DNA of 64,000 nt from Phycisphaerae bacterium (lineage in GTDB: Bacteria > Planctomycetota > Phycisphaerae > JAJVII01): assembly GCA_022072085.1 (NCBI GenBank), contig JAJVII010000037.1, positions 44,647 to 108,646 on the forward strand. Reading direction: 5' to 3'. The position numbers and the translations under genes were made by a program. The stretch's first letter is position 1. Each line of letters starts with the position of its first letter. The notes under the pieces were generated by a model. It worked only from the letters and a program-made list of their open reading frames with translations, did not search any database and had not been told where the DNA came from. Below, one piece after another: positions 37,035 to 46,123 of the stretch.

Positions 37035-37808
37035 GTGAACATCATCGCACTGGATGTCGGCAACTCTCGCGTGGGCATCGCCGCCTGCAACGAAGGCAAG
37101 CTCTCCGCCGTCAGCCACCTGCCGGGCGACGCTTCGGACGACGAACTGAAGTCGGCGCTGGCCGACGCGATCGCCGCGCTGGCGCCCGTGCCCGCGCCGC
37201 GCGTCGTGGTCAGCTCGGTGAACCCTCCGGGCGAACGCCGGGTCTGCGGGGCGGTCATGCGTCAGGTGGATTGGCCGATCCTGCGCGTCGGCGGCGAGGT
37301 GGACCTGCCGCTGGACCTGGCGGTCGACGAGCCCGAGGCCGTCGGAGCCGACCGCGTACTGGCGGCGGCGGCGGCGTTCGACGGGGTGGGCGGGCCGGTC
37401 GTCGTGGCCAGCTTCGGCACGGCGCTGACGATCAACTGCGTGGACGCCGACGGGCGGTTCCTGGGCGGCACGATCAGTCCGGGCATCGGCATCAGCGCCA
37501 AGCTGCTGCACCAGAGCACGGCCTTCCTGCCGGAGGTGACCAGCGCGATCCCCGACGGGCCCTGGGGCAAGACGACGGTCTCGGCGATCCAGGCCGGGCT
37601 GTTCTACATGGCCGGGGGGACGATCCGCGAGGTCGTCGAGCGTATGGCGACCGAACTGGGGCAGTGGCCGCACCTGGTGCTCACCGGCGGCGACGCAGAA
37701 CTGATCGCCCAGGCCTACGAATTCGTCGACTCCGTCGTGCCTGACCTGGTGCTGCTGGGGATCAACATCGCCTTCCGCAAGCACGTCGACCGCATGGGCA
37801 AGCGGTGA
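37035..37808 (+). CDS. coaX: Type III pantothenate kinase
   Basis: The 257-residue CoaX phosphorylates pantothenate, the first step of CoA synthesis. It starts with GTG at 37035 behind AAAGGAGA. Motifs: N-terminal IIALDVGNSRVGIA (phosphate 1), GADRVLAAAAAF, ASFGTALTINCVDADGRFLGG and SPGIGISAKLLHQSTAFLPEV. CoaX uses ATP poorly in vitro, needs a monovalent cation and resists CoA feedback; that is family knowledge. It is near the ribosomal and Obg genes only by position. Confidence 0.92.
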   Translation: MNIIALDVGNSRVGIAACNEGKLSAVSHLPGDASDDELKSALADAIAALAPVPAPRVVVSSVNPPGERRVCGAVMRQVDWPILRVGGEVDLPLDLAVDEPEAVGADRVLAAAAAFDGVGGPVVVASFGTALTINCVDADGRFLGGTISPGIGISAKLLHQSTAFLPEVTSAIPDGPWGKTTVSAIQAGLFYMAGGTIREVVERMATELGQWPHLVLTGGDAELIAQAYEFVDSVVPDLVLLGINIAFRKHVDRMGKR

Positions 37809-37818
37809 AGGGGCGGGC

Positions 37819-37922
37819 CAATGTCGAATGTCGAATCAATGACGAAACCCGAATGACGAATGAGGACGGCGGCTCTGGGCCCTCTCTTCAATTCGACATT
37901 CGACATTCGTCATTCGACATTG
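37819..37922. repeat. GTCGAAT-type inverted repeat supplying a stop codon
   Basis: AATGTCGAATGTCGAAT and AATGACGAATG near 37820-37862 are repeated in inverted form near 37890-37922 (ATTCGACATTCGACATTCGTCATTCGACATT). The right arm includes the end of the histidine kinase gene: the last codons (N-V-E-stop) are made of the repeat. It fills the space between the convergent genes coaX and the kinase. This repeat family is frequent in Planctomycetes and related genomes and has no known function. Confidence 0.75.
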
Positions 37923-39778
37923 CCCCCGGCCGTTGCGTCCTGCCGGTCGCGTTCGTCCAGCAGGCCGGCGATCTTCTCCACGAGTTTCTGAGCGCTGAAC
38001 GGCTTCTGGATGAACGCCGTCCCGGCGTCCAGCACGCCCTGGTGGACGATGAGGTTGTCGGTGTAGCCGGACATGTAGAGCGGCACGGCGCCGGGGCGCA
38101 GCCTGCGGAATTCCTCAGCCAGTTGGCGGCCGTTCATCCGCGGCATCACGAGGTCGGTCAGCAGCAGGTCGATCTGGCCGGTGTGCGAGGCGGCCAGGTC
38201 GATGGCCTCCGGGCCGTTGGCGGCTTCGATCACGTTGAATCCACTGGCAGACAATCCGTGCGTGATGATCCGCCGCAGGTGCGGGTCGTCCTCGACGACC
38301 AGCACGGTGCGCCCGCGCCCCGAAATGGCCGGGCGATGATCGCGCGCCGGCAGCGGGACCGGCGGGCCGGGGACGCGCGGCAGAAGAATCTTGAACGTCG
38401 TGCCGTCGCCCGGTTCGCTGTAGGCCCAGATGTGCCCGCCGCTCTGCTTGACGATGCCGTAGACCATCGCCAGGCCCAGGCCGGTGCCCTTTCCCTTCTC
38501 CTTGGTTGTGAAGAAGGGCTCGAAGATCCGCGCCATCGTCTGTGCGTTCATGCCGCAGCCGTTGTCGGAGACCGCAAGCATCACGTAGTCGCCCGGCACG
38601 ACCTCCGGGTGCGTCTGGGCGTACGACGCGTCCAGCGTGATGTTGTGCGTCTCCATGATCAGCCGGCCGCCATGGGGCATAGCGTCGCGGCTGTTGGTGG
38701 CCAGGTTCATCAGCACCTGTTCCATCTGCCCCGGGTCGACGCGGACGGTCCACAGGTCCGGGGTGGGGATCGTGCTCAGGTCGATGTCCTCGCCGATGAT
38801 CCGCTTGAGCACGCGCGTCACGCCGGCGACGATCTCGTTGAGGTCGGCGTTGCGCGGGTCGAGAATCTGGCGGCGGCTGAACGCCAGGAGCTGCCGCGTC
38901 AGCGTCGTCGCCCGCTGCGAGCAGGCGTGAATCTCCTTGAGGTGCTCGGCGATCGGCATGTCCGGGCCCAGCGTCCGCATCGCCAGCTCGCTGTAGCCCA
39001 TGATGACCGTCAGCAGGTTGTTGAAGTCGTGGGCGACGCCGCCGGCCAGTCGTCCGATCGCCTCCAGCCGCTGCGCCTGGCGGAGTTGCTCCTGCGTGAT
39101 GTCCAGACGCTTGCGCGTTCGCAGCACGCGGGCGCCGAACGCCAGATCGTCGGCCAACTCGGCCAGCAGCCCCATCTCGTGCTCGTCGAAACTGTCGGCC
39201 TCCGACGAGTAGAACACGATGGCGCCCAGCGGGCGATCCTCGCCTGCCAGCGGGAACGCCGCAGCGGCCGCGTAACCTCGCTTCATCGCCTCGGCGCGCC
39301 ATGGCTCGTACGACGGGTCGGAGGCGATGCGCTGGGCAACGGCCGGCTTTCCGGTCCGAATGGCCAGGCCAGCCGGCCCGCGCCCGCGCGGCACGTCGGC
39401 CCATGTCAGGTTCTGGGCGCGGAGATAGCCTTCCTCATGCCCGGCGATGGCGGCGATGGAGATGGACCGCTGCTCGTCGTCGTCGGCCAGCCCGACCCAG
39501 ACCATGCGATAGCCGCCGATGTCGACCAGGACGCGGCAGGCGGCCTGGAGCATCTCGTCCTCGTCGCGGGCGCGGACCATCAACTGATTGACTGCGGTGG
39601 TGGCGGCGCGGGCGCGGTTCTGGCGCATGAGCGCCTTGTCCGCGGATGCACCGGTGACAATGTCGAGAGAAGTTTCAAGGTCTCTGATTCGGCGGAGTAG
39701 TGCGGCCTCGGTGGCCTGGGGTTCCGCAATGCGCCGACACAAAAGCTCTTCGGGGTTGCCCCGGGCGCCAGAATCCAT
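37910..39778 (-). CDS. Hybrid histidine kinase (GAF, HisKA, HATPase, receiver)
   Basis: The 622-residue cytoplasmic sensor has a GAF domain at about 55-215 ([20 protein letters not shown]). The dimerisation helix follows with the phospho-acceptor His in [19 protein letters not shown]. The ATPase domain has N box [21 protein letters not shown] and [20 protein letters not shown]-terminal receiver (about 500-615) has [12 protein letters not shown] and the phospho-Asp in [13 protein letters not shown]. No membrane segment or DNA-binding domain is present. The stop lies inside an inverted repeat. Confidence 0.93.
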   Translation of the reverse strand: MDSGARGNPEELLCRRIAEPQATEAALLRRIRDLETSLDIVTGASADKALMRQNRARAATTAVNQLMVRARDEDEMLQAACRVLVDIGGYRMVWVGLADDDEQRSISIAAIAGHEEGYLRAQNLTWADVPRGRGPAGLAIRTGKPAVAQRIASDPSYEPWRAEAMKRGYAAAAAFPLAGEDRPLGAIVFYSSEADSFDEHEMGLLAELADDLAFGARVLRTRKRLDITQEQLRQAQRLEAIGRLAGGVAHDFNNLLTVIMGYSELAMRTLGPDMPIAEHLKEIHACSQRATTLTRQLLAFSRRQILDPRNADLNEIVAGVTRVLKRIIGEDIDLSTIPTPDLWTVRVDPGQMEQVLMNLATNSRDAMPHGGRLIMETHNITLDASYAQTHPEVVPGDYVMLAVSDNGCGMNAQTMARIFEPFFTTKEKGKGTGLGLAMVYGIVKQSGGHIWAYSEPGDGTTFKILLPRVPGPPVPLPARDHRPAISGRGRTVLVVEDDPHLRRIITHGLSASGFNVIEAANGPEAIDLAASHTGQIDLLLTDLVMPRMNGRQLAEEFRRLRPGAVPLYMSGYTDNLIVHQGVLDAGTAFIQKPFSAQKLVEKIAGLLDERDRQDATAGGNVE

Positions 39779-40235
39779 GTTGTCCCCGCCCCGGAAAAGA
39801 AGGAGTCGTCCTGTCCCAGTTTCAAACGCTTACTGGAACCCCCGACGCTCCAAGGTTTATTCTGACACGACTTGAGGCTGTGGGCAAGTAAATGCGAGCC
39901 TCCAGCTATCGACGGCCTTTCGCGTTCTGCGACCCCGGCCTGTCATTCAGCGGGTGCGTCACGCTCAGTTGGCACGCTGAACTCCGGTGCGGACGAACAC
40001 AACAACTGTTGTACTAACCAGTTAAGAGGCAACATGGTATGGCAGCGGCGGTTGCCGCGCGGGGTGCGGCTCCTTTTCGGCGGCGTCCGAGTCAGAACGC
40101 GACACTGAAAAACAGCCGTAAGGAATTTCCGTATGGACGCCTCTGAAGAACCCCCTAGTCCGGTTCGCCTTTCGCCGGCCGCGGGCGCGGCGCGTCCCCG
40201 ATTCCCTCATGAACGGGTCCGTCGAGAATCCGGTC
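39779..40235. other. Intergenic region, no gene seen
   Basis: About 450 bases hold no convincing gene; the plus frame at 39872 (78 codons) has poor composition and no ribosome site. TTCAGCG (39946) and CGCTGAA (39975) could form a hairpin with a 22-base loop. TTGGCACG at 39969 resembles a sigma54 -24 box but lacks the -12 element. The kinase promoter should lie near 39779-39870, where the sequence is AT-richer. Confidence 0.5.
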
Positions 40236-41681
40236 CTACCGCCCGGCCAGGAAGTGCGCCGGCGGGAAGTCCCACAGCCGTGTGGTTTCGTCACCCACCG
40301 CTTCCAGGATGGCCAGCCGCCGCTGCTGGTCCCGCATGATCCGCTCGGCCAGGCCGGACCGGTCGACGCCCTCCCACATCCGCCGCTGCATGTCGGCCGC
40401 CTCCGCTGGCGGGGCCGCGCCGTCAGCCAGCAGGTTCCGCTGCTCGTGCGGGTCGGCCGACAGGTCGAACAGCAGCGTCGGCTGCCCGACGACGTCCACC
40501 AGTTTCATCGGCCCGCGGCGGATGAACCGCATCGGGGCCAGGGCGCCCTCGCCCAGGTATTCGCCGACGGCCTGGTCCTTCCAGCCGGGCGCCGCCTGGC
40601 CGCGCACGAGCGCCGCGAAGCTGTCGCCGTCCATGTCCGCCGCTACCTCGTCAGGAACGCGGACGCCGGCCAGTTCGCACAGCGTTGGCAGCAGGTCCAC
40701 CAGCGAGACGACGCCCGACTCGCGGCGGCCGCCGGCGTCGCCCGGCACGCGCACGATCAGCGGCACGCGGACCGACTCCTCCCAGAACGTCCGCTTGAAC
40801 CACATGCCATGCTCGCCGAGCATCTCGCCGTGGTCGCTGAGGAACAGCACCAGCGTGTCGTCGGCCAGCCGCAGCGCGTCCAGCCGATCCAGCAACTGCC
40901 CGACGAGATGGTCGACGTAGCTGGCCATCGCGTAGTAGCCGCGCCGCGACCGCTGCACGGTCCGGGCGTCGGGCGTGATGCGGTCCAGGTCGTGGCAGAC
41001 GTTGATCCAGCGGTTGTAGGGGTGCGCCGGTTCGTCGGGCGGGGCAGCCGGGGGCGGGATCTCGTCGTCGCGATAGATATCCCAGAACGCCCGCCCGGCT
41101 GCGAACGGGTCGTGCGGGTGCGTGAACGAAACCCACAGGAAGAACGGCCGACCGTCGCCGGCCAGCGTCTCCATGTGCTTCAGCGCCGCGTCGGCGACCA
41201 TCTCGTCGTAGCGCATCTCGATGGTCGGCGAGTCGGCCGGTCCGGAGCGGTCGAGCTTGCGGGCGCTTCGGCCGGCGCTGCGTTGCTCGGCCTGTCGCCA
41301 GTCGGGCGTCCAGTCGACGCCGGCCGGGTAGATGTCGCAGGTCAGCCTCTCGTGGGCGCCGTGCAACTGGTCGGGCCCGATGAAGTGCATCTTGCCGGCC
41401 AGCGCGGTGCGGTGTCCGCCCGCCCGCAGCAGGTGCATCAGCGTGGGCCGCGTCGCGGGCAGTTCCGAGCCGTTGTCGAACGAGTCGATCGCCTCGGGCA
41501 GTCGGCCGGTGATCATCGACGCCCGCGACGGCACGCACAGCGGGGCGTTGCAGTAGCAGGACTCGAAGAGCGTGCCGCCGGCTGCCAGCGCGTCCAGCCG
41601 CGGCGTGCGGGCCACCGGATGCCCAGCCGCCCCGAGCACGCCGGCGGTCATCTGGTCGGCCTGGATCATGAGGATGTTCAT
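40236..41681 (-). CDS. Sulfatase, choline-sulfatase-like
   Basis: The 481-residue sulfatase has the formylglycine site C-V-P-S-R-A-S-M-I-T-G-R (Cys type, needing maturation by a formylglycine-generating enzyme). The N-terminal metal site is IQADQMTAGV. The stretch LAGKMHFIGPDQLHGAHERL then DIYPAGVDWTPDW is close to BetC choline sulfatases, and FLSDHGEMLGEHGMWFKRTFW binds the metal. It has no signal peptide, which agrees with a cytoplasmic choline-sulfate hydrolase. Choline use is inferred; no bet genes are near. Confidence 0.85.
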   Translation of the reverse strand: MNILMIQADQMTAGVLGAAGHPVARTPRLDALAAGGTLFESCYCNAPLCVPSRASMITGRLPEAIDSFDNGSELPATRPTLMHLLRAGGHRTALAGKMHFIGPDQLHGAHERLTCDIYPAGVDWTPDWRQAEQRSAGRSARKLDRSGPADSPTIEMRYDEMVADAALKHMETLAGDGRPFFLWVSFTHPHDPFAAGRAFWDIYRDDEIPPPAAPPDEPAHPYNRWINVCHDLDRITPDARTVQRSRRGYYAMASYVDHLVGQLLDRLDALRLADDTLVLFLSDHGEMLGEHGMWFKRTFWEESVRVPLIVRVPGDAGGRRESGVVSLVDLLPTLCELAGVRVPDEVAADMDGDSFAALVRGQAAPGWKDQAVGEYLGEGALAPMRFIRRGPMKLVDVVGQPTLLFDLSADPHEQRNLLADGAAPPAEAADMQRRMWEGVDRSGLAERIMRDQQRRLAILEAVGDETTRLWDFPPAHFLAGR

Positions 41682-41808
41682 CGCCGTTCCTTGCCCCCGT
41701 TGCCGGCGGCCATGATACTGCGCCGGCTGCCCCGGCGACAGCGGACCTCTCGCAACCGCTTGGCCGGGAGCTTATGATGCACCCAATGGATTCTGGAGGA
41801 TCGCACCG

Positions 41809-43041
41809 ATGAGAGCGTCCGACAAAGAGATCATTCGCGGGTTGGCTGGGCAGGTGGGCGAGATCGCCGCGCTGCCGGTGCATGAGGAGAAACGCCGACT
41901 CTGGCGGCGGCTGAACGGCCTGGCGGGCGAGCGGCCGATGGTCATGATCGACCAGGTCTGCTGGAATGAGCTGGAGCCGACCGGCGAACTGACGCGGCGC
42001 TGCGAGGATCCCGAGTGCCGCGACTACGAACGGCAACTTCGCCGCGCGCTCTATCAGTGGCGGCACTTCCCCGTCGACATGGTCGTCGAGCCGTTCATCC
42101 GCGTCCCCAAGGCCGTCCACAACTCCGGCTTCGGCATTGACGTCCGCGAGCAGCGGGCCGTCACCGACCCGACCAACAGCGTCGTCGGCCACAAGTACGA
42201 GAACCAGTTCACCACCGAGGCCGACCTGGAGAAGATGCGGACGCCGCGCGTGACGCACGACCCGGCCGAGACGGATCGCCGCCTGGGCGTCGCCCACGAG
42301 TTGTTCGACGGCTTGCTGGAGGTCCGCCCGGAGGGATACTTTCCCCACCTCTCGCTGTGGGACCCGATCGCGACCTGGATGGGCGTGGAGGGGGCGCTGT
42401 TCGCGCTGATCGATCGGCCGGACTACATGCACCGGCTGGTCGGCCGAATGACCGACGGCTATATCGCGCTGCTGGACCAGCTCGAGGGGCAGGGGTTGCT
42501 GTGCGGCCCGCAGAGCCTGATCCACTGCACGGGGGCGTGGACGGACGAACTGCCGGCGGGCGGCCACGACCCGGCCCGCCCGCGGACGCGGGACATCTGG
42601 ATGTACGGGCTGGCCCAGATGTTTTCGACGGTGTCGCCGGGCATGTTCAAGGAGTTCGAGGTGGACTACGCCTCGCGGATCTGCCGGCGATTCGGGCTGG
42701 TCTACTACGGCTGCTGCGATCCGCTGGACGGCAAGATGGCCGAGGTGCGGATGATCCCGCGCGTCCGCAAGGTGTCGATGAGCCCGTGGGCCGACCAGGA
42801 GCGCGGCGCGGCGGCCATCGACGGGGACTACGTCTTCTCGCGCAAGCCCAGCCCGGCGCTGCTGGCCACCGAGACATTCGACGCCGACGCGGTGCGGGCG
42901 GACCTGGCGCGGACGCGAGACATCTGCCGCCGCCACGGCTGCTCGGTGGAGATGATTCTGAAGGACATCAGCACGATCCGCCACGACCCCCCGCGTCTGG
43001 ATGCCTGGTCCCGCATCGCGATGGAAGTGGCCGAGGGGTGA
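41809..43041 (+). CDS. Uroporphyrinogen-decarboxylase-like protein
   Basis: The 410-residue protein belongs to the URO-D superfamily: YFPHLSLWDPIATWMGVEGAL, VGRMTDGYIALLDQLEGQG, a late GLVYYGCCDPLDGKM and the C-terminal VEMILKDISTIRHDP. Many members of this size in Planctomycetes are not haem enzymes but relatives of methyltransferases such as MtaA/CmuA, so a methyl-transfer role is possible. The gene is divergent from the sulfatase, 127 bases away. The true substrate cannot be told. Confidence 0.8.
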   Translation: MRASDKEIIRGLAGQVGEIAALPVHEEKRRLWRRLNGLAGERPMVMIDQVCWNELEPTGELTRRCEDPECRDYERQLRRALYQWRHFPVDMVVEPFIRVPKAVHNSGFGIDVREQRAVTDPTNSVVGHKYENQFTTEADLEKMRTPRVTHDPAETDRRLGVAHELFDGLLEVRPEGYFPHLSLWDPIATWMGVEGALFALIDRPDYMHRLVGRMTDGYIALLDQLEGQGLLCGPQSLIHCTGAWTDELPAGGHDPARPRTRDIWMYGLAQMFSTVSPGMFKEFEVDYASRICRRFGLVYYGCCDPLDGKMAEVRMIPRVRKVSMSPWADQERGAAAIDGDYVFSRKPSPALLATETFDADAVRADLARTRDICRRHGCSVEMILKDISTIRHDPPRLDAWSRIAMEVAEG

Positions 43042-43120
43042 CGGGGGCGTGCCGACGCTCAATCGCTCGGGCCGCCGGCGGCCCAGAGGTGTTCGAAGAC
43101 CTGCGACTTGGGGATGAATC

Positions 43121-43804
43121 ATGGTGCGAATAGCCTGTTGCGTGTTGATGCTGGCGTTGGCGGCGGGGCTGGCCGGGTGCGGTGAAAACATTATCGCGGT
43201 CAGGCGGCCCATCGTGTTCGGCGCGGCCGACGGCAACATGCTGTCCGAGGCGGTGGTCGTCCGCGAACTGCACGACACCGGGCCGGTCGGCTGGATGGTC
43301 GGTCCCTGCGGCGGGCCGGACCATGAACCGGTCTTCCACATCACCGACACGGCCATCATGTCGATGCGCTCCGGGCAGACGCTCAGCCAGCCCGGCTACA
43401 GGTGGGTCTTCGTGCCGATCCTGTTTCCATGGGGGGTGTCGGCCAGGCAGGAGTTCCACTATCGCGTGTGGCGTGCCGGTTATGTTCCGGCCGAGTTCAG
43501 CGACAGGGACTTTGCCGACCAGCGGGGAGAACGCGGGTTCGGCGTCGTGTTGATCCCGCACGTCCCGGGCGGCTACGCGCTGGACGAAGAAGTGGTGGCC
43601 GCGGCTGAGCGGACGCTGGACCACTCGCTCAAGCACGCCTGGCCGTTCGGGTCGGCGCGAAAGCAACTGCTCCAGACCATGGCCGAGCAGTTGAACGCGA
43701 TCGTGTCGGCCACCGCCGCCAACCCCAATCCCGATGGGGCCTCGACGGCGCTGAGCACGCGAGCCTCGGCCTGTCTGACGCGCATCCACAAGCTGGGCGT
43801 CTGA
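43121..43804 (+). CDS. Lipoprotein of unknown function
   Basis: The 227-residue lipoprotein has a signal peptide with lipobox LAGC (Cys about residue 20). The mature part has IVFGAADGNMLSEAVVVREL, WVFVPILFPWGVSARQEFHY and a C-terminal helix (ARKQLLQTMAEQLNAIVSATA). I do not recognise a family. It is 79 bases after the URO-D-like gene on the same strand and may be co-transcribed. Confidence 0.65.
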   Translation: MVRIACCVLMLALAAGLAGCGENIIAVRRPIVFGAADGNMLSEAVVVRELHDTGPVGWMVGPCGGPDHEPVFHITDTAIMSMRSGQTLSQPGYRWVFVPILFPWGVSARQEFHYRVWRAGYVPAEFSDRDFADQRGERGFGVVLIPHVPGGYALDEEVVAAAERTLDHSLKHAWPFGSARKQLLQTMAEQLNAIVSATAANPNPDGASTALSTRASACLTRIHKLGV

Positions 43805-44156
43805 GTGTCGACGCCGCTGCCTGAGGATCGCGCAGGCGGTTGAGAGCTACGAAGTCGCGCGCGGCGGGAGATATGGGCAGATACAGGCGAATACAGAGTC
43901 CTATCTTCTTGGCGCCGCCGGACGCGCGATGTCGGGTTCCTCTTCGACGATGTTCCGTTCCGGCCGGTCGATGATGCGCGAATTCCCCGGTTCTCGGCGC
44001 GACGCCCGAACGCAAATGCTGGACTTCCGCGCGAAAAGATAGGACTTTGACACGCGGCCCGCGCGGTGGCCGACACCGGCGGGCATGCCTGAATTCCGCG
44101 CAGGGGATCGGGCTTGCGGGCCGGGCGGCGGGGGCGTATGACTGGACCCGGGCACG
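43805..44156. other. Intergenic region with spaced inverted repeat and possible small ORF
   Basis: About 350 bases. An 11-bp inverted repeat (AGTCCTATCTT at 43897-43907 and AAGATAGGACT at 44036-44046) is separated by 128 bases. A minus-strand GTG frame at 43901-44053 would encode 50 residues (SKSYLFARKSSICVRASRRE, ending in an acidic then basic tail) and would begin and end inside the two arms. It has no ribosome site. I report it as a possibility only; the region could instead be a structured RNA. Confidence 0.3.
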
Positions 44157-45470
44157 ATGGCTGAGCGACCCGCACAACCCGAGACGACGGTGGCCTTGCT
44201 GACGCCGCTGGGCGCGGGAGGCGTGGCGGTCGTGCGCGTCTGGGGGGCCGGGGCGGCGGAAGTCGTGCGGCAGCTCTTCGCGCCGACACACCGGGCGAAC
44301 CTTCCCGAGGCCGACCGGCTGGCGATCGGCTGCGTGATCGATCCGGCCACGGGCGAGGCCGTGGACGAGGGGCTGCTGCTGACGCTGCCGGCGGGGCTGG
44401 GGTTTGAACTGTCGCTGCACGGTGGGGTGCGGATCGTGCAGCGGGTCGTGTCGGCCTGCCAGGGGCTTGGGGCCCGGCGGCTGGATGCCGGCGACGAAGC
44501 CGGCCGAGACGAACTCTGGCGGCAGGCGGCGGCGTTGCACAAGGCCCGCGGACGGCGTCGCCCGGCCCTGGCGGCCGATGTTGAATTGGCGATGGTGTCG
44601 GCCCGCACGGGCGAAGCGGTCGCGTGGCTGGCGGCGCAGGAGGAACTGCTGGGCGACGCGATCGAGCGGCTGGCAGCGGCGGAGCAGGGCGGGCCCGCGG
44701 GGCGCCTGGCGGCGGGGGGACAACTCCGACTTCAACTTGAGAGACTGGCCTGCGAGGCCGACGGCTGGATGCGGGCGCTGGCCGGCGTGCGCGTGGCCAT
44801 CGTTGGTCCGCCCAACGCGGGCAAGTCGACGCTGCTCAACGCCCTGGCCGGGGCGTCGACGGCCATCGTCTCGGAGTCGGCTGGCACGACGCGTGACTAC
44901 GTGACCCGCTGGGCGAACCTCGCGGGGCTGGCCTGCGAACTCGTGGACACCGCCGGCTTACGCGACGGGGCCGGGAACCTGGAGGCGGCGGCCGTCGCGC
45001 TGGCCGACCCCGTGGTCCGGTCGGCTGACCTCCGCGTGGTCGTGCTGGACGGCGGCGAGGAATTGGCGAGCGGCGACGAGCAGCGGCTGGCGGGGCTGGG
45101 CGGGCCGACGGTCGTCGCGATCAACAAGTGCGACCGGCCCGTGCGTGCGGCGACGGCTGAGTCGGCGGCCCGGCTGGCGGGCGGAGGCGAGGTCGTGCGG
45201 CTGGTCGCCCGGACCGGAGAAGGCCTCGAATCGCTGCGGCCGGCGGTAAGGCGGGCCGTTGGCGCGAACGACCTGGCCGACCTGCGCGCGGGCCTGTTCT
45301 GCCGACGGCAGCGCGAACGGGTGGCCGGGCTGATCGCGGGCCTGCCGGGAGGTTTGGGCGAGCCAGGGGGTCAGCGATCAGCCACGCCAGCCACGCGCGA
45401 AGAGGGCCTGAGGGCGTGGGTGCAGTATCTCCTGGGCTGCGACTGCCTGGATTCCGAACATGCCGGATGA
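44157..45470 (+). CDS. MnmE/TrmE-like GTPase without the C-terminal CxGK
   Basis: The 437-residue protein has the MnmE layout: an N-terminal folate-binding domain (TTVALLTPLGAGGVAVVRVWG), a helical domain, and an inserted G domain. The G domain has VGPPNAGKSTLLNALAG (G1), DTAGLRDGAG (G3) and NKCD (G4). MnmE installs the wobble-uridine carboxymethylaminomethyl group with MnmG. The usual C-terminus FCIGK, whose Cys is essential, is missing: the protein ends LLGCDCLDSEHAG. The N-terminal domain is also short. It is probably a divergent MnmE; mnmG is not nearby. Confidence 0.75.
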   Translation: MAERPAQPETTVALLTPLGAGGVAVVRVWGAGAAEVVRQLFAPTHRANLPEADRLAIGCVIDPATGEAVDEGLLLTLPAGLGFELSLHGGVRIVQRVVSACQGLGARRLDAGDEAGRDELWRQAAALHKARGRRRPALAADVELAMVSARTGEAVAWLAAQEELLGDAIERLAAAEQGGPAGRLAAGGQLRLQLERLACEADGWMRALAGVRVAIVGPPNAGKSTLLNALAGASTAIVSESAGTTRDYVTRWANLAGLACELVDTAGLRDGAGNLEAAAVALADPVVRSADLRVVVLDGGEELASGDEQRLAGLGGPTVVAINKCDRPVRAATAESAARLAGGGEVVRLVARTGEGLESLRPAVRRAVGANDLADLRAGLFCRRQRERVAGLIAGLPGGLGEPGGQRSATPATREEGLRAWVQYLLGCDCLDSEHAG

Positions 45471-46123
45471 CACACCTGTGACTTGCCTTATTTCCAGGCA
45501 TTCGTAAGTATTCGCAATGATAATGACTTACGGCATTAAAATAATTTCTATCGGTACAATCCATTGAAATAGAAAAGCTTCCGCGAGACGCGGATTCGTA
45601 TCGCGTCGCCCAGCGTGCAGGCCGACGACGCAGTGCCGGTCGGATGGGCGACACCGGGTGGGCGCGAGGCGTCTGACTTGGCTGTCCCGGCGTGGGCGGA
45701 AGGAGAGAGGGCTCCGCTTCCTGAGCCCGGCCCGGTGGTGATCGCAAACTAAGCATGCCCTGTTAGATTCGCCATATCTGCCTAACGAGTACGCATAACC
45801 GGCTTCAACATCGTTGTTGGAGCGGGCCGGAGATGGTTGCCGCAATGGTTTCCAACGCTCTTTGACATATAGGTTTGCATCTATTAACCGGAATACATAA
45901 CAACCTCTTGTTCCGACTGGTACGCCGTTTGCTAACAGAGGACCCGTATCGATCACGTTGCGGCTATGGGCCGCCGGATATGACCCTAACCTGGGGCGGC
46001 GGGAGCCGCGTTCAGAGGCCATACACTGAGTTTCGCAGGCTGGCCTTTGATCCCCGTCGTCCCCTTTGAACGTTTGACAGCCGGCTGATTCCTGGCCGCC
46101 GGTTTGAGGCAGTGGGCAAGAGT
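45471..46123. other. AT-richer regulatory region before the amt operon
   Basis: About 650 bases separate the MnmE-like gene and amt. Composition is markedly less GC-rich than the genes, especially 45481-45560 and 45840-45935. CGTAAGT (45503-45509) and ACTTACG (45526-45532) form an inverted repeat. CAACATCGTTGTTG (45808-45821) is a palindromic site about 100 bases upstream of the sigma54 promoter, where an enhancer-binding activator would act. No credible gene is present; minus-strand frames crossing it have poor composition. Confidence 0.6.
45918..45933 (+). promoter_or_regulatory. Sigma54 promoter of the amt-glnK-glnA operon
   Basis: TGGTACGCCGTTTGCT fits TGGYACR-N4-TTGCW at every key base. 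It is about 190 bases before amt. Ammonium transporter, PII and glutamine synthetase genes are classical RpoN/NtrC targets, so the site makes biological sense. It differs from the site at 695 only in the middle, suggesting a common RpoN regulon. Confidence 0.75.

Noticed and set aside
34100..37258. Very long minus-strand open frame (1052 codons)
   Set aside because: It runs antisense to rpmA, obgE and two well-supported genes; GC-rich third positions create stop-free shadows. Composition is not protein-like.
39969..39985. Sigma54 promoter (TTGGCACG)
   Set aside because: The -12 TTGC element is missing at the required distance.
39872..40108. 78-codon plus frame
   Set aside because: No ribosome site, no family, unusual codon composition for this genome.
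40651..43359. 902-codon minus frame
   Set aside because: Antisense to the URO-D-like gene and out of frame with the sulfatase gene; arginine-rich, no domain.
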